The notes under the pieces: generated by a model
Told to the model about the DNA's origin: nothing
What the model saw: only the letters and a program-made list of their open reading frames with translations
The model's database searches: none
Assembly (NCBI RefSeq): GCF_003315205.1
Contig: NZ_QNRR01000002.1
Coordinates: 1-64,000 of the forward strand
Direction of reading: 5' to 3'
Source of the DNA: Roseimicrobium gellanilyticum
Lineage (GTDB): Bacteria > Verrucomicrobiota > Verrucomicrobiia > Verrucomicrobiales > Verrucomicrobiaceae
DNA: 64,000 nucleotides
Position numbers and translations under genes: made by a program
Part shown: one piece after another, positions 35,684-45,571 of the stretch
Numbering within the stretch: the first letter of the stretch is position 1
Layout: each line of letters opens with the position of its first letter

Positions 35684-37645
35684 TCAAGGCTGGAGCCGTG
35701 CAGTGCTGAGTCCAGTGGGTGGGGCGCCCACTTCCTCGCTCATCGAGACAAGGCGGTAGGCAGGTGTAGGCAGGCTGAACCCTTTCAGCGGAAGCGGTTC
35801 GGTGGCTTCCACGGTGAAGCCCTCGGGAAGCTGGGCATGCGTAGTGGAATCGATGAGCAGTTCAGAGCTGCCCGCCTTGGAGCACAAGCGCGAGGCCAGG
35901 TTCACACGCTCACCCAGCACGGTGTAGTTCTGCCGGTCATCTGAACCCATCAATCCTGCGACGACCTCGCCGGTGGCGACGCCGATGCCAACATCAAATT
36001 TGTATCGCGAGGTGGCATTCAGCTTCGAGCGCTCCTCGATCATGCGAACGGCGCACTTCACGGCGTGCAGGGCATCGTTGCCATAGGACTTGGGCGCGCC
36101 GAAGACAGCCATGAGGAGATCTCCCACGAACTTGTCCACCACACCGTAGTGCTGGTACACGATGCGATTCATCGCGCTCATGTGCTCATTGAGCATGCCT
36201 ATCACCTCGGAGGGAGGCATGTTTTCCGTGAGTGCAGTAAAGCCGCGGATGTCGCAAAAGAGCACGCTCACCTGGCGCACTTCACCTCCCAAGGTCAGGC
36301 GTCCATTGATGAGTTCTTCAGCGACCTGCTTGTCGGTCACCTGGGCGAGCACGGACTTGTAGCGCTCCTTGAGGGCCAGTTCCTCCGCCATTTCATTGAA
36401 GGACTTTGCCAGCGTGCCGATTTCATCCCTCGATGCCACGGGTACTTTCACCGTGTAGTCGCCATCCTGAATACGGCGTGTGCCTTCCACGAGCTGCTCG
36501 ATCGGTTTGCTGAAGCCGTGCGAAATGAGGAAGATGAATCCAATGCCAATCAGCAGGGCCACGGTGCCGAAGCCCATGGCCTTGTTGCGCAGGTCCGTCT
36601 GCTCCGCCAGCACTTCATGCATGGAGTAGAGACCCACCTGCACGGCGGGGGGGAAGAGAGAGTCCGGATTGAGCACCTTGTAGATGAGGCGGTGCGGCAC
36701 TCCCTGCACGTCAATCACGTCCGTGCTGGAAATGGAGCTGTTGGTGAGCACGTCATGGATGCGTGAGGAGACGACATCATGGACTTCCTCTGGAATGGTC
36801 TTGGAGTACACGCGTCCTCCCAGCCAGATGCCGCTTTGCAGGGCCTTTTCACTGAACTGGTACATGGCCGACTCCCCAAAGTCCCGTACGGGGAATCCCA
36901 TGATGAGTGCACCAATGGTCTCGCCCGTGCCTTGATTCACAAGGGGTGTGAGAATCACTTCACGGAGTTGGGCATTGTCCATCTCCTTTCGCATTGGGAG
37001 GTAGCCGATTTCCTGCTCCTTGAGCACTTCTGCCGCGGGATGTTCCTTGAAAAGGGAGAAGAGCTCGGTGCGATTCTTCATGTCCGGCTTGAACATGAAG
37101 GTGGCCCGCTTGGTTTCAGGGACCAGGATGCGTCCCTCGGCGTCCACCACGGCGAAGTTGAAGAGATTGCTCTGGAAGCGATCGCGCTCACGGTCGCGGT
37201 CTCTTTCACGCTCGCGATTGGGATCACGCTCACGCTGCTGCGGAGTTCCGCGTTGCGGGCCACGCCGCAATGCCTCGCGCAACTTGGTGAGGGCTGGATT
37301 GGTGGTTTCCGTGGCCTTTACCAGTACATCGATCTCGGTGCTGAGGTTGTCATACACGAAGTCCGGGTCGTTGTCCTCGATGGCGGTTTCAAGCGCGCTG
37401 GCCAGACGCACGGACTTGCCCAGGGCTTCGCACTTGCGCACCAGGTCATTGAGCTGGCGCAGGCGCACTTCGGAGAAGTAGGCAAGCTGCTGCTGGAACT
37501 GCTGCTCGAACTGGTGCTGATACGTTCTCTGCACGCGCTTGCTCGCCACGTATAAAGTCGCCCCGGTGACTCCTGCCACCACCAGAGTCATGGCGACGAT
37601 CAGCTTCGTGCGGAAGGAGGGCGAGCGGAGCTTCGGGAGGGGCAT
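35684..37645 (-). CDS. Membrane adenylate/guanylate cyclase with HAMP domain
   Basis: A 653-residue receptor cyclase. Transmembrane helix 1 is at about residues 14-34, followed by a periplasmic sensor of about 300 residues, helix 2 (AMGFGTVALLIGIGFIFLISHGF), a HAMP domain (PIEQLVEGTRRIQDGDYTVKVPVASRDEIGTLAKSFNEM) and a class III cyclase domain. Metal aspartates are visible in LFCDIRGFTAL and VDKFVGDLLMAVFG, and the substrate-region lysine/asparagine segments in the C-terminal part. The sensor contains a long Arg/Glu/Asp run (about residues 138-156). 22 nt before the porin start and 50 nt after the cupredoxin gene, so probably one transcript. Confidence 0.88.
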   Translation of the reverse strand: MPLPKLRSPSFRTKLIVAMTLVVAGVTGATLYVASKRVQRTYQHQFEQQFQQQLAYFSEVRLRQLNDLVRKCEALGKSVRLASALETAIEDNDPDFVYDNLSTEIDVLVKATETTNPALTKLREALRRGPQRGTPQQRERDPNRERERDRDRERDRFQSNLFNFAVVDAEGRILVPETKRATFMFKPDMKNRTELFSLFKEHPAAEVLKEQEIGYLPMRKEMDNAQLREVILTPLVNQGTGETIGALIMGFPVRDFGESAMYQFSEKALQSGIWLGGRVYSKTIPEEVHDVVSSRIHDVLTNSSISSTDVIDVQGVPHRLIYKVLNPDSLFPPAVQVGLYSMHEVLAEQTDLRNKAMGFGTVALLIGIGFIFLISHGFSKPIEQLVEGTRRIQDGDYTVKVPVASRDEIGTLAKSFNEMAEELALKERYKSVLAQVTDKQVAEELINGRLTLGGEVRQVSVLFCDIRGFTALTENMPPSEVIGMLNEHMSAMNRIVYQHYGVVDKFVGDLLMAVFGAPKSYGNDALHAVKCAVRMIEERSKLNATSRYKFDVGIGVATGEVVAGLMGSDDRQNYTVLGERVNLASRLCSKAGSSELLIDSTTHAQLPEGFTVEATEPLPLKGFSLPTPAYRLVSMSEEVGAPPTGLSTARLQP

Positions 37646-37695
37646 GGGGAAAGCTGGGGAAGTGCGGCGCCCGCGCGAGCAGTGGAATGAGGTGC

Positions 37696-38349
37696 TTACT
37701 TCTTGAAGTCCACCTTGAGCGTGCCGGACTTCAAGGTCACCGGTTGTTGCAGCGTGGTTTTGTCATCCAACCATGCCTTGAGCACATAGTTGCCCGCAGG
37801 CAGGCCGGTGAGTTTGAATTTTCCCTCCGGAGTGCTGGTGGTGAAGTGAGGTGTATCCACCACGATGATCACGCCGCGCATGTGCTCGTGAATCTCGCAG
37901 TACAAACGCACGATCCCGGGTTTGTCGAAGACAAGAGCGGGTGGTGTCTCGTCCTTGCGGTACCGCCCGAGGTCGAAGCGCTTGGTCTTGGAGTAGGAGA
38001 ACACGTTGTGGTAGTCGTCGTCAAAGTTGGGAAACGACACCTGTGTGCCTGTTTGTACGGCAATCACTCCAGGATGGAACTGATACCCCTTCTGGCCAAA
38101 TGTCACGGGCTTGTTCCCTGTACGCGCGCCGAACTTTCCCTCCAGATATACCACTGCCACCTGCCGGGGCGAGGGCGCAACGGAGCCGGCTTTCAGTTGA
38201 TACTTGGGCGAGGGAGGTGGCGACATGGCCGCGCCCGTGATGGGTACGGTACCCTCGATGGTGACCTGGGCGGATGCTTTCGTGTTAGGTCCGCAGACGA
38301 CCAATCCCGCGCCAAGCGCCAGGCAATACCAGATCCGTTGGAGGAACAT
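37696..38349 (-). CDS. Periplasmic cupredoxin with carboxypeptidase-regulatory-like tail
   Basis: A 217-residue secreted protein (signal peptide about 1-28). The plastocyanin/azurin-like fold has H114 in DDYHNVFSYS and the type 1 copper loop YCEIHEHMRG (C151, H154, M157), a complete H-C-H-M ligand set. After residue 170, the segment TTSTPEGKFKLTGLPAGNYVLKAWLDDK is a carboxypeptidase-regulatory-like beta sandwich. Related proteins are annotated as methylamine utilization proteins. Upstream of the receptor cyclase by 50 nt. Confidence 0.8.
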   Translation of the reverse strand: MFLQRIWYCLALGAGLVVCGPNTKASAQVTIEGTVPITGAAMSPPPSPKYQLKAGSVAPSPRQVAVVYLEGKFGARTGNKPVTFGQKGYQFHPGVIAVQTGTQVSFPNFDDDYHNVFSYSKTKRFDLGRYRKDETPPALVFDKPGIVRLYCEIHEHMRGVIIVVDTPHFTTSTPEGKFKLTGLPAGNYVLKAWLDDKTTLQQPVTLKSGTLKVDFKK

Positions 38350-38406
38350 GCGCAGATGCTAGTGGAAGGCCCCTGTGACTGCAACTGCGGAGAGATGGCC
38401 GCGTTC

Positions 38407-38573
38407 TCAACGTAGCTCGCGAGTCCCTTCGCGAGACTTGCATTCCAGAAGCACTCACGATTCAGAAACTCCTCCTTCCAATGGATAGCGCGGGAATTGC
38501 CCTGCTTTGTGAATTTCGGTACACTGATTCGCGAAGGGATTCCTCCTTCGTCGGGCTTCGCTAACGCGAGGTA
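38407..38573. repeat. Inverted-repeat element, ctcgcgagtcccttcgcgag family, copy 1
   Basis: Left end 38407-38434 (caacgtagctcgcgagtccc...) is near-identical to 57835-57862. A degenerate complementary right end (cgcgaagggattcctccttcg ... aacgcgaggtacgt) lies at about 38530-38573. It occupies the gap between the cupredoxin and phytoene-desaturase-like genes. Confidence 0.7.
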
Positions 38574-38581
38574 CGTAGGTC

Positions 38582-40009
38582 CTACCGCATCTTCTTCACC
38601 ACGCTCTCCGCTGCCCAGTAGCCGCACATGCCGTGCACGCCGCCGCCGGGTGGGGTGGAGGCGGAGCAGAGGAAGATTCTGCGGTTCGGCGTGGCGTAGG
38701 GATCAAACATGCCCACGGGACGCGTGAAAAGCTGCCGCCAGTCCGTGACGCCGCCGATGACATCCCCGCCGATGTAGTTGGGATTGTAGGCCTCCATTTC
38801 GGCACAGTTCATGGTGTGATGTGCCATGATGCAATCGCGGAAGCCGGGGGCAAAACGCTCGATTTGCCTCGTGATGATTTCCAGCCGGTCCTCCGTGGAA
38901 CCCGCAGGCACATGGCAATACGCCCACGCGACGTGCTTGCCTGCCGGAGCGCGAGTTGCGTCGTGGATGCTCGGCTGCGCGACCAGCACGAAGGGCTTAT
39001 CATTCAGACGCCCCTCCCAGGCATCGCGTTCGCTGGTGACCAGCTCGGCCAGGGTGCCGCCCACGTGCACGGTGCCGGCTTTGCGGCACTCGGCATTTGC
39101 CCAGGGAATCGGCGCATTGAGCGCGTAGTCCACCTTGAAAACGCCGGGTCCATGGCGGAAGCGCTCCAGCTTGCTGCGGTAGCTTGCAGGCAGGGCATCA
39201 CCACAGATATGCGAGACGTTTTTCGGGCTCAGGTCAAAGAGGTACGCCTTGGCCGGAGGCAGATCCGCAAGGGACTTCACGGGTGTATCACATTGTACCT
39301 CACCGCCAAGCGAGCGCAGCAGGCCCACCATGGCATCCGTGATTCTTTGAGAGCCGCCTTCCGGAATGGGCCAGCCCACGGCGTGCCCGCTGAGCTGGAG
39401 CACAATGCCAATCGCCGAGGTCAGCGGCAGATGCAGCGCCATGATGGAGTGTGCCGCACATCCGCCGAAGAGGGCTCGGCCTTCCTCAGTGGAGAAGTAC
39501 TTCGCGAACCATGTGGCTGGCAGTCCTGCTCCCATGCCAAGCCTTGCCATGAGGTAGGGATGCTTTGGGAAACCTGCGGGCGCCAGCATATCGCCATACA
39601 GCTCATGCGCGTGCTCGACGAGAGTCTTGAAGAAGAGGCGGTACCGTCCGGCATCCTTGCCGAGTGAATCTGCTGTTTCGTCGAGTGAGCGATGCAGCAC
39701 CGCTGCGCGTCCACCATCCAATGGATGTGCCAGCGGATGGTCTGGCTGAATCCAACGCAGGCCATGCTTTTCCAGGTCCGGCCCAAGCTCGCGCAGGTAG
39801 GGCGAGCCGAGTCCCATGGGATGCACCGCCGAGCACACGTCGTGGCGGAAACCTGGAAGCGTGAGTTCCTTCGTTCGCGTGCCGCCGCCCGTGGTGCTGG
39901 CCGCTTCGAGCACGAGCACCTTGCTGCCCTTCTGTGCCAGACGGATCGCCGCCGCGAGTCCATTGGGACCGGAGCCGATGATGATGGCGTCGTGGGAAGC
40001 GGAAGGCAT
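38582..40009 (-). CDS. Phytoene desaturase-like FAD/NAD(P) oxidoreductase
   Basis: A 475-residue flavoprotein of the CrtI/CarC family. N-terminal dinucleotide-binding motif IIIGSGPNGLAAAIRLAQKG (about residues 9-28), the second family motif EAASTTGGGTRTKELTLPGFRHDVCSAVHP, and the C-terminal FAD box RRIFLCSASTPPGGGVHGMCGYWAAESV. Whether it acts on carotenoids is not clear: no other carotenoid genes are nearby. ATG 40009 chosen. Confidence 0.85.
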   Translation of the reverse strand: MPSASHDAIIIGSGPNGLAAAIRLAQKGSKVLVLEAASTTGGGTRTKELTLPGFRHDVCSAVHPMGLGSPYLRELGPDLEKHGLRWIQPDHPLAHPLDGGRAAVLHRSLDETADSLGKDAGRYRLFFKTLVEHAHELYGDMLAPAGFPKHPYLMARLGMGAGLPATWFAKYFSTEEGRALFGGCAAHSIMALHLPLTSAIGIVLQLSGHAVGWPIPEGGSQRITDAMVGLLRSLGGEVQCDTPVKSLADLPPAKAYLFDLSPKNVSHICGDALPASYRSKLERFRHGPGVFKVDYALNAPIPWANAECRKAGTVHVGGTLAELVTSERDAWEGRLNDKPFVLVAQPSIHDATRAPAGKHVAWAYCHVPAGSTEDRLEIITRQIERFAPGFRDCIMAHHTMNCAEMEAYNPNYIGGDVIGGVTDWRQLFTRPVGMFDPYATPNRRIFLCSASTPPGGGVHGMCGYWAAESVVKKMR

Positions 40010-40093
40010 GAGCAAGCAGATGGTGGAAGAAGGCTTCCATCAGCGAAGCGAGGTCCTGTCGCAACCCGGATTCAGGAAGAAGTGGTCAGCCCT

Positions 40094-40705
40094 TTAGTTG
40101 GCTTCCCGAGTGCCCATCACCTTGTTGAACTGTTTGAGAGTGGTGGCGTGCAACCCAATGCCGCATTCCTCGCAGAGTTTCGCCAGTTTGCGGAAGTCAT
40201 GACGGTACCAGTGTTTCTCAGGAAGTTCCGGGCTTGTCACCACGCCCGTGCAGGAGAAACAAAGCTCCACCGAGTTGATGAGTTTGCCTGACGCATCATA
40301 AAAGAGGAACAGGTGATGCGGAGAGTAGCACGCCGCTGAGGGCATCTTCTTGTTCTTGCCATAAATGGCCTGGATGAGTGTCTCAATTTGCGTTGGAGTC
40401 AGCTCGGCCTTCTTTACCGACAGTTCCTCCAGCCGGGAGAGGTCCACTTTGTGCCCTCCATTCAGGAAGGAAAAGTCCTCCATTTCTACCTTCTCGCCAT
40501 TTTTGAGCGTTGTTTCCGGCAGCTTGAAGCGGATGGCTTCCACCCGGGCCACCGCGTCGCGGTCAAAGGGAAGCGCTGGTGTGGAAGCCTTCGCCACCTC
40601 GCTCTTCTTCTCCATGATGGGAGTCTTCGGCTCAGATGCTGGACTCTGGAGCGCCACGAACCCAAACACGATCATGAGAGAAGCGCAGCGAGAAGAGAGG
40701 CTCAT
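40094..40705 (-). CDS. Hypothetical secreted protein
   Basis: A 203-residue protein with a signal-like N-terminus (MSLSSRCASLMIVFGFVALQSPAS). Later the segment ACYSPHHLFLFYDASGKLINSVELCFSCTGVVT, with three cysteines, and LCEECGIGLHATTLKQFNKV. Could be a redox-sensitive or metal-binding periplasmic protein; no family recognised. It lies 106 nt after fabF on the same strand, but a strong terminator separates them. Confidence 0.6.
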   Translation of the reverse strand: MSLSSRCASLMIVFGFVALQSPASEPKTPIMEKKSEVAKASTPALPFDRDAVARVEAIRFKLPETTLKNGEKVEMEDFSFLNGGHKVDLSRLEELSVKKAELTPTQIETLIQAIYGKNKKMPSAACYSPHHLFLFYDASGKLINSVELCFSCTGVVTSPELPEKHWYRHDFRKLAKLCEECGIGLHATTLKQFNKVMGTREAN

Positions 40706-40730
40706 AAGGTGGATCTACAACACTCCGCGG

Positions 40731-40774
40731 AAAAAGAAAAGAGGCAGGCTCTTTACACAGGAGCACTGCCTCTT
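40731..40774 (-). terminator. Rho-independent terminator of fabF
   Basis: On the minus strand, aagaggcagtgctc pairs with gagcctgcctctt (one unpaired base) around a 9-nt loop, and is followed by ttctttttcc. The stem is 13 bp, located 37 nt after the fabF stop codon at 40812 and before the next gene start at 40705. Confidence 0.85.
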
Positions 40775-40811
40775 GAGATATTCGCCCGGCGATTTTGGCG
40801 GGTGAGTCAGA

Positions 40812-42056
40812 CTAGATCTTCGTCACCAGCACCGCCGCGTTGTGTCCACCGAAGCCAAACGAGTTGCTCAGCGCCGCAGTCACCTTGGCTTCGCGGGCCA
40901 CGTTCGGCACGACGTCGAGGTCGACGGCAGGGTCCTGGTTTTCCACGTTGATGGTCGGAGGAATGATCTGATCGCGGATGGCAAGGATGCTGGCCGCGAG
41001 CTCCACCCCGCCGGCAGCGCCGAGGAGGTGGCCGGTCATGGATTTCGTGGCGCTCACGAGGAGGCCATTCGTCGCGTAGTCGCCGAAGGTCTTCTTGATC
41101 GCCTGCGTTTCGCACACATCGCCCACCGGGGTGCTGGTGGCGTGGGCGTTCACGTAGGAGATCTGGTCGGCGTTCAGCTTGGCATGCTTCAGCGCCATGT
41201 TCATGCAGCGGGCTGCGCCGGAGCCATCAGGCAGGGGAGCGCTCAGGTGGTAGGCGTCCGCGCTCAGGCCGTAACCGGCGAGCTCGCAGTAGATATGCGC
41301 GCCGCGCTTCTTCGCGTGCTCATACTCTTCCAGGATCACCACGCCAGCGCCTTCACCCATCACGAAGCCATCGCGGTCCACATCGAAGGGGCGGCTGGCC
41401 TTTTCCGGGGCGTCGTTGCGCGTGCTCAGCGCCTTCATGTTGCCGAAGCCCGAGAGGCCCATCGGCGAGATGCTCGCCTCCGCGCCACCGGCCACGATGA
41501 CATCCGCGTCGCCGAACTTGATGATGCGCCAGGCTTCACCAATGCAGTGGTTCGAGGTCGCACAGGCGGTCACGATGCACATGTTTGGCCCGAGGAAGCC
41601 GTACTCCATGGAGATCATCCCGCTGGCGATGTTGCTGATCATCATCGGGATCGTGAAAGGGGACACACGGCTGGGGTGCTTCTTCAGCAGGAGCTCGTGG
41701 TTGTCTTCCAGCGTCATGAGGCCGCCGATGCCGGAGCCGACCATCACACCCACGCGGGTGACATCTAGCTTGTCGGGGTCCAGGCCGCTGTCTGCCACGG
41801 ACATCTTCGCCGCGCCCATGGCGAGCTGGGTGAAGCGGTCGGCACGACGGGCGTCCTTGAAGTCCTTGAAATACTGCTTGGGCTCAAAGCCCACCGCTTC
41901 GCCACCGAAGTGCGTGCCGTATTCCGTCGTGTCGAAGGCCGTGATGTTCCGGATGCCGCTTTTACCCGCGACGAGGTTCTTCCAAAATTCATCCTTGTTG
42001 TTCCCCACAGGGGTGACAACGCCAATTCCGGTGATGACAACGCGACGGTCGGACAT
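40812..42056 (-). CDS. fabF: 3-oxoacyl-[acyl-carrier-protein] synthase II
   Basis: A 414-residue ketosynthase, elongating acyl-ACP with malonyl-ACP in fatty acid synthesis. The Cys-His-His triad is visible: C165 in IVTACATSNHCIG, His in VNAHATSTPVGD (about 305) and His in KSMTGHLLGAAGG (about 341). The N-terminal MSDRRVVITGIGVVTPVG and C-terminal SNSFGFGGHNA are canonical. The frame is open upstream to 42239, but ATG 42056 is the family start. It is divergent from clpB across a 471-nt gap. Confidence 0.96.
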   Translation of the reverse strand: MSDRRVVITGIGVVTPVGNNKDEFWKNLVAGKSGIRNITAFDTTEYGTHFGGEAVGFEPKQYFKDFKDARRADRFTQLAMGAAKMSVADSGLDPDKLDVTRVGVMVGSGIGGLMTLEDNHELLLKKHPSRVSPFTIPMMISNIASGMISMEYGFLGPNMCIVTACATSNHCIGEAWRIIKFGDADVIVAGGAEASISPMGLSGFGNMKALSTRNDAPEKASRPFDVDRDGFVMGEGAGVVILEEYEHAKKRGAHIYCELAGYGLSADAYHLSAPLPDGSGAARCMNMALKHAKLNADQISYVNAHATSTPVGDVCETQAIKKTFGDYATNGLLVSATKSMTGHLLGAAGGVELAASILAIRDQIIPPTINVENQDPAVDLDVVPNVAREAKVTAALSNSFGFGGHNAAVLVTKI

Positions 42057-42527
42057 GAGTAAGGTGGTGAGACTGAAGAATAGGGAGGGCGACAATCCAC
42101 GAAACGGGGAGGGGGGCAAGGGAAAAGCCACGCCCCTGCAGTCATCCATGGTGCGTGCCCATCTCCATACGGGACGGCCCACCGAATCTCGCTGCTCTGG
42201 CTTTACGTGGCTGGCGTTTTGCACGTATGGTGCGGCCAAGCTCCGTGTCCCAGCCGAGTCATGAAGTGGGATGAACTCAGCACGCCTGCCCCCTCACTCA
42301 CTCCCGAGCGAACGTCTGCGAACCCGTATTGGGTTGGGTCTACAGTGTCAAGATGGCGCTTTTTGCCCGCAGTGGTTCGCACCTGTTTGCCGCTATTGAG
42401 TTATAATGTCTCACGTTTGTTGCGTGGTATTTCCGGTTAAAGCGCTCATGACTAGTGTTTTAATGTATTGGTTATCTCGGCATGCCAATTGCATGAGTAC
42501 TCTCAGCTTTCTCATTCTTTACACCGC
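42057..42527. other. Divergent fabF-clpB intergenic region
   Basis: No gene is seen. The right half (42340-42500) is A/T-rich and contains the -10-like TATAAT at 42402-42407 for clpB. There is no CIRCE sequence (ttagcactc-N9-gagtgctaa), so HrcA control is not supported. Confidence 0.55.
42402..42407 (+). promoter_or_regulatory. Possible clpB promoter -10 element
   Basis: A perfect TATAAT lies 121 nt upstream of the clpB ATG. The -35 region is unclear: ttcgca sits 20 nt upstream and ttgccg only 9 nt upstream, neither at ideal spacing. I regard the promoter as plausible, not proven. Confidence 0.4.
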
Positions 42528-45101
42528 ATGAACCCTGACCGTTTTACCCTCAAAATGCAGGAGGCGCTCGCCTCCGGACAATCCATCGCGGCCCGCTACG
42601 GGCACGCTGAGCTGAAACCTTCCCACGTCCTCCTTGCCCTCTTGGAGCAGACTGAGGGCGTGACCAAACCCCTCCTGGAAAAGGTGGGCGCCTCACCCGC
42701 CAGCATCAAATCCGCCGTCGAGGTCCACCTCGCCAAGCAGCCGAAAGTTTCCGGCGGCAGCGGTCCGCAGCACATGAGCAGCGACCTCCGCGAGACCATG
42801 GCGAACGCGGAGAAGGAGCAGCACGCGCTGAAGGATGACTACCTCAGTGTGGAGCACTACCTCCTCGCCCTTACGAAGACCCGCACAGACATCGAAGGCG
42901 TCTTGAAGCAGGCCGGCATCAAGCATGCGACACTCCTGCAGGCGCTCACCTCGGTGCGTGGCGCCCAGCGCGTGACGGACCAGGATCCGGAGGGCAAGTA
43001 CCAGACGCTGGAGAAGTATGGTACGGACCTCACCGCGCGTGCCCGGCAGGGGAAAATCGACCCCGTGATCGGCCGTGATGAGGAAATCCGCCGCGTGATG
43101 CAGGTGCTCAGTCGCCGCAGCAAGAACAATCCCGTGCTCATCGGTGAGCCCGGGGTGGGGAAGACCGCCATCGTGGAAGGCCTGGCCCGGCGCATCGTGG
43201 CCGGTGATGTGCCGGACTCTTTGAAGAACAAGCGCGTCATCAGCATGGACCTCGGCGGGATGCTCGCCGGCGCGAAGTACCGTGGTGAGTTCGAAGAACG
43301 CCTCAAGGCCTTCCTCAAGGAAGTGACTTCCAGCGAGGGGCAGATCATTCTCTTCATTGATGAGCTGCATACCATCGTGGGTGCGGGCAAGAGCGAGGGC
43401 GCGGTGGACGCGAGCAACCTGCTCAAGCCCCAGCTCGCCCGTGGTGAACTGCGCTGCGTAGGCGCCACGACGCTGGATGAATACCGCAAGTACATTGAGA
43501 AGGATGCTGCTCTCGAGCGCCGCTTCCAGCCGGTGTACGTGGGTGAACCCAGCGTGGAGGACACCATCGCCATCCTGCGCGGCCTGAAGGAGCGCTATGA
43601 GGTGCATCATGGTGTGAGGATTCAGGATAGCGCCATCGTCGCTGCGGCGACGCTGAGCCATCGTTACATCAGCGACCGCTTCCTGCCGGACAAGGCCGTG
43701 GACCTCGTGGATGAAGCCGCGAGCCGCCTGAAGATTGAGCTCGACTCCATGCCCACGGAGATTGATGTGCTGGAGCGCTCCATCATGCAGCATGAGATGG
43801 AGCGCCAGGTGCTGAAGAAGGAAACCGACCCCGGCAGCCGCGCGCACCTCGCGCGACTGGAGAAGGAGATCGCGGACCTCAAGGAAAAGAGCACCGCGCT
43901 CAAGGCCCAATGGCAGAAGGAAAAGGAATCCGTGCAGGAGAGCCGCAAGATCAAGGAGGAGGTCGATCGCCTCCGCACCGAGCAGGAGCAGGCGCAGCGT
44001 CGCGGCGACTTCGCCCGCGCGGGTGAGATCCAGTATGGTCTCATTCCAGATCTCGAGAAGAAAATCGCCGATGCCAGCAAGGCCGAGGCACAGGGTGGCC
44101 ACACGCTCCTGCGAGAAGAGGTGACGGACGATGACATTGCCAAGGTCGTCGCAAGCTGGACGGGCATTCCCGTTTCACGCCTCCAGGAGGGTGAGCGGAG
44201 CAAGCTCACGCACATGGAGGAGCGTCTGCGTCATCGCGTCATCGGCCAGACCAGCGCCATCAGTGCGGTATCCAATGCTGTGCGTCGTGCGCGTGCCGGC
44301 CTTCAGGACGAGAACCGCCCCATCGGCAGCTTCCTCTTCCTTGGCCCCACCGGCGTGGGCAAGACGGAGCTGAGCAAGGCGCTCGCCGAGTTCCTCTTCG
44401 ATGATGAAAATGCCATGACCCGTCTCGACATGAGCGAGTACATGGAGAAGCACAGCGTGGCCCGCCTCATCGGCGCCCCTCCCGGATACGTGGGTTATGA
44501 AGAAGGCGGCCAGCTCACCGAGGCCGTGCGTCGGCGCCCCTACAGCGTGGTCCTTTTCGATGAAGTCGAGAAGGCGCACCCGGATGTCTTCAACACCCTG
44601 CTGCAAGTGCTGGATGACGGCCGTATCACGGATGGCCAGGGGCGGACCGTGGACTTCCGCAACACGGTCCTCATCATGACCAGCAACATCGGCAGCCAGT
44701 TCATCCAGAATGAGGAGAACGCCGAGCAACGCGAGGCTCTCGTGAAGGATGCGCTGAAGCAGTTCTTCCGCCCCGAGTTCCTGAATCGCGTGGATGAGAT
44801 CATCATCTTCGATCGACTGCATGCGAAGGACCTCGACCAGATCGTGAAAATCCAGGTGCAGCGCGTGGTGGATCGCCTGAAGAAGCAGAACATCACCCTG
44901 CATCTCGCGGACGATGCCGTGCGCCGTGTGGCGGATGAAGGCTACGACCCCGTCTTCGGCGCGCGTCCTCTGAAGCGCGCCATCCAGAAGCTCATCCTCG
45001 ACCCGCTCTCGCTGGACATGCTGGAAGGCAAGTTCACCGACGGCGCCCATGTCGAAGGACGTGTGAAGGATGGAAAGCTGGAGTTTGTGACCAAGGTGTA
45101 G
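42528..45101 (+). CDS. clpB: ClpB disaggregase
   Basis: An 857-residue AAA+ chaperone that, with DnaK, solubilises aggregates. Order: N-terminal Clp_N repeat domain ([14 protein letters not shown]...), first AAA+ with Walker A GEPGVGKT (206-213), a long coiled-coil middle domain ([19 protein letters not shown]... about 410-520), second AAA+ with Walker [10 protein letters not shown], and a D2-small domain with [16 protein letters not shown]. The length matches ClpB. ATG 42528 gives the canonical start; frame is open upstream to 42468. Confidence 0.97.
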   Translation: MNPDRFTLKMQEALASGQSIAARYGHAELKPSHVLLALLEQTEGVTKPLLEKVGASPASIKSAVEVHLAKQPKVSGGSGPQHMSSDLRETMANAEKEQHALKDDYLSVEHYLLALTKTRTDIEGVLKQAGIKHATLLQALTSVRGAQRVTDQDPEGKYQTLEKYGTDLTARARQGKIDPVIGRDEEIRRVMQVLSRRSKNNPVLIGEPGVGKTAIVEGLARRIVAGDVPDSLKNKRVISMDLGGMLAGAKYRGEFEERLKAFLKEVTSSEGQIILFIDELHTIVGAGKSEGAVDASNLLKPQLARGELRCVGATTLDEYRKYIEKDAALERRFQPVYVGEPSVEDTIAILRGLKERYEVHHGVRIQDSAIVAAATLSHRYISDRFLPDKAVDLVDEAASRLKIELDSMPTEIDVLERSIMQHEMERQVLKKETDPGSRAHLARLEKEIADLKEKSTALKAQWQKEKESVQESRKIKEEVDRLRTEQEQAQRRGDFARAGEIQYGLIPDLEKKIADASKAEAQGGHTLLREEVTDDDIAKVVASWTGIPVSRLQEGERSKLTHMEERLRHRVIGQTSAISAVSNAVRRARAGLQDENRPIGSFLFLGPTGVGKTELSKALAEFLFDDENAMTRLDMSEYMEKHSVARLIGAPPGYVGYEEGGQLTEAVRRRPYSVVLFDEVEKAHPDVFNTLLQVLDDGRITDGQGRTVDFRNTVLIMTSNIGSQFIQNEENAEQREALVKDALKQFFRPEFLNRVDEIIIFDRLHAKDLDQIVKIQVQRVVDRLKKQNITLHLADDAVRRVADEGYDPVFGARPLKRAIQKLILDPLSLDMLEGKFTDGAHVEGRVKDGKLEFVTKV

Positions 45102-45571
45102 ATGGGAACCTGCGTTTAGATAAATAGGGAAGTGGCGCATTGCGTGCCAACTTCATGGACCAGGTCGCTTTGCGTCGTGGAGTGCGGTGGCACAGGCCTC
45201 CCTTGAGGCCGCCACACCGCGTTAAACGAAGTGATCTGGCCCAGATGTAACGGAGAACTTCATTGAAATCCAGCAGCAGCTTCCCCTTGGGGACATGCAT
45301 CTTGGGGGATTGGACCGTGATCTCGATTCGCGATGCTCATGCCCTCCGTCAAAGCGGTGTCGCGGCCTCAAGGGAGGCCTTTGCCACACGCACTCCACGA
45401 CGCAAAGCGCTTCTTCCGAATGCCAGATGAACGTGAACAAGAGTCGTTGTTTGACACGGCTCACAGGACTCCATCCCCCAACCTGACGCACATGCGCTTT
45501 GCGGCTCTCGCTGCCCTTCAGGTAGCAATTTCAGAGGCACACTCGCGATCCTGATGTACAGGACGCGCCTG
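45102..45571. other. Intergenic region with a large inverted repeat
   Basis: No gene is seen in these 470 bases after clpB apart from the element at 45166-45410. Short open frames inside follow the repeat and are not called. Confidence 0.6.
45166..45410. repeat. Inverted-repeat element, gcgtcgtggagtgc family
   Basis: Arms 45166-45223 and 45352-45410 (about 58 nt each) are inverted repeats: the blocks gctttgcgtcgtggagtgc and ggcctcccttgaggccgc are identical in both. Each arm also folds on itself (ggcctcccttgaggcc). The 128-nt centre has no gene. I find no second copy in the window. Confidence 0.8.

Noticed and set aside
42057-42239. N-terminal extension of fabF by 61 residues
   Set aside because: FabF proteins start at the MSDRRVVITG segment; the extension has no conservation and lies in the divergent promoter region.
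42340-42527. CIRCE or heat-shock operator before clpB
   Set aside because: No ttagcactc-N9-gagtgctaa match; only a TATAAT-like -10 is visible.
45166-45410. Short open frames within the inverted repeat after clpB
   Set aside because: They exist on both strands only because of the symmetry of the repeat and encode no recognisable protein.
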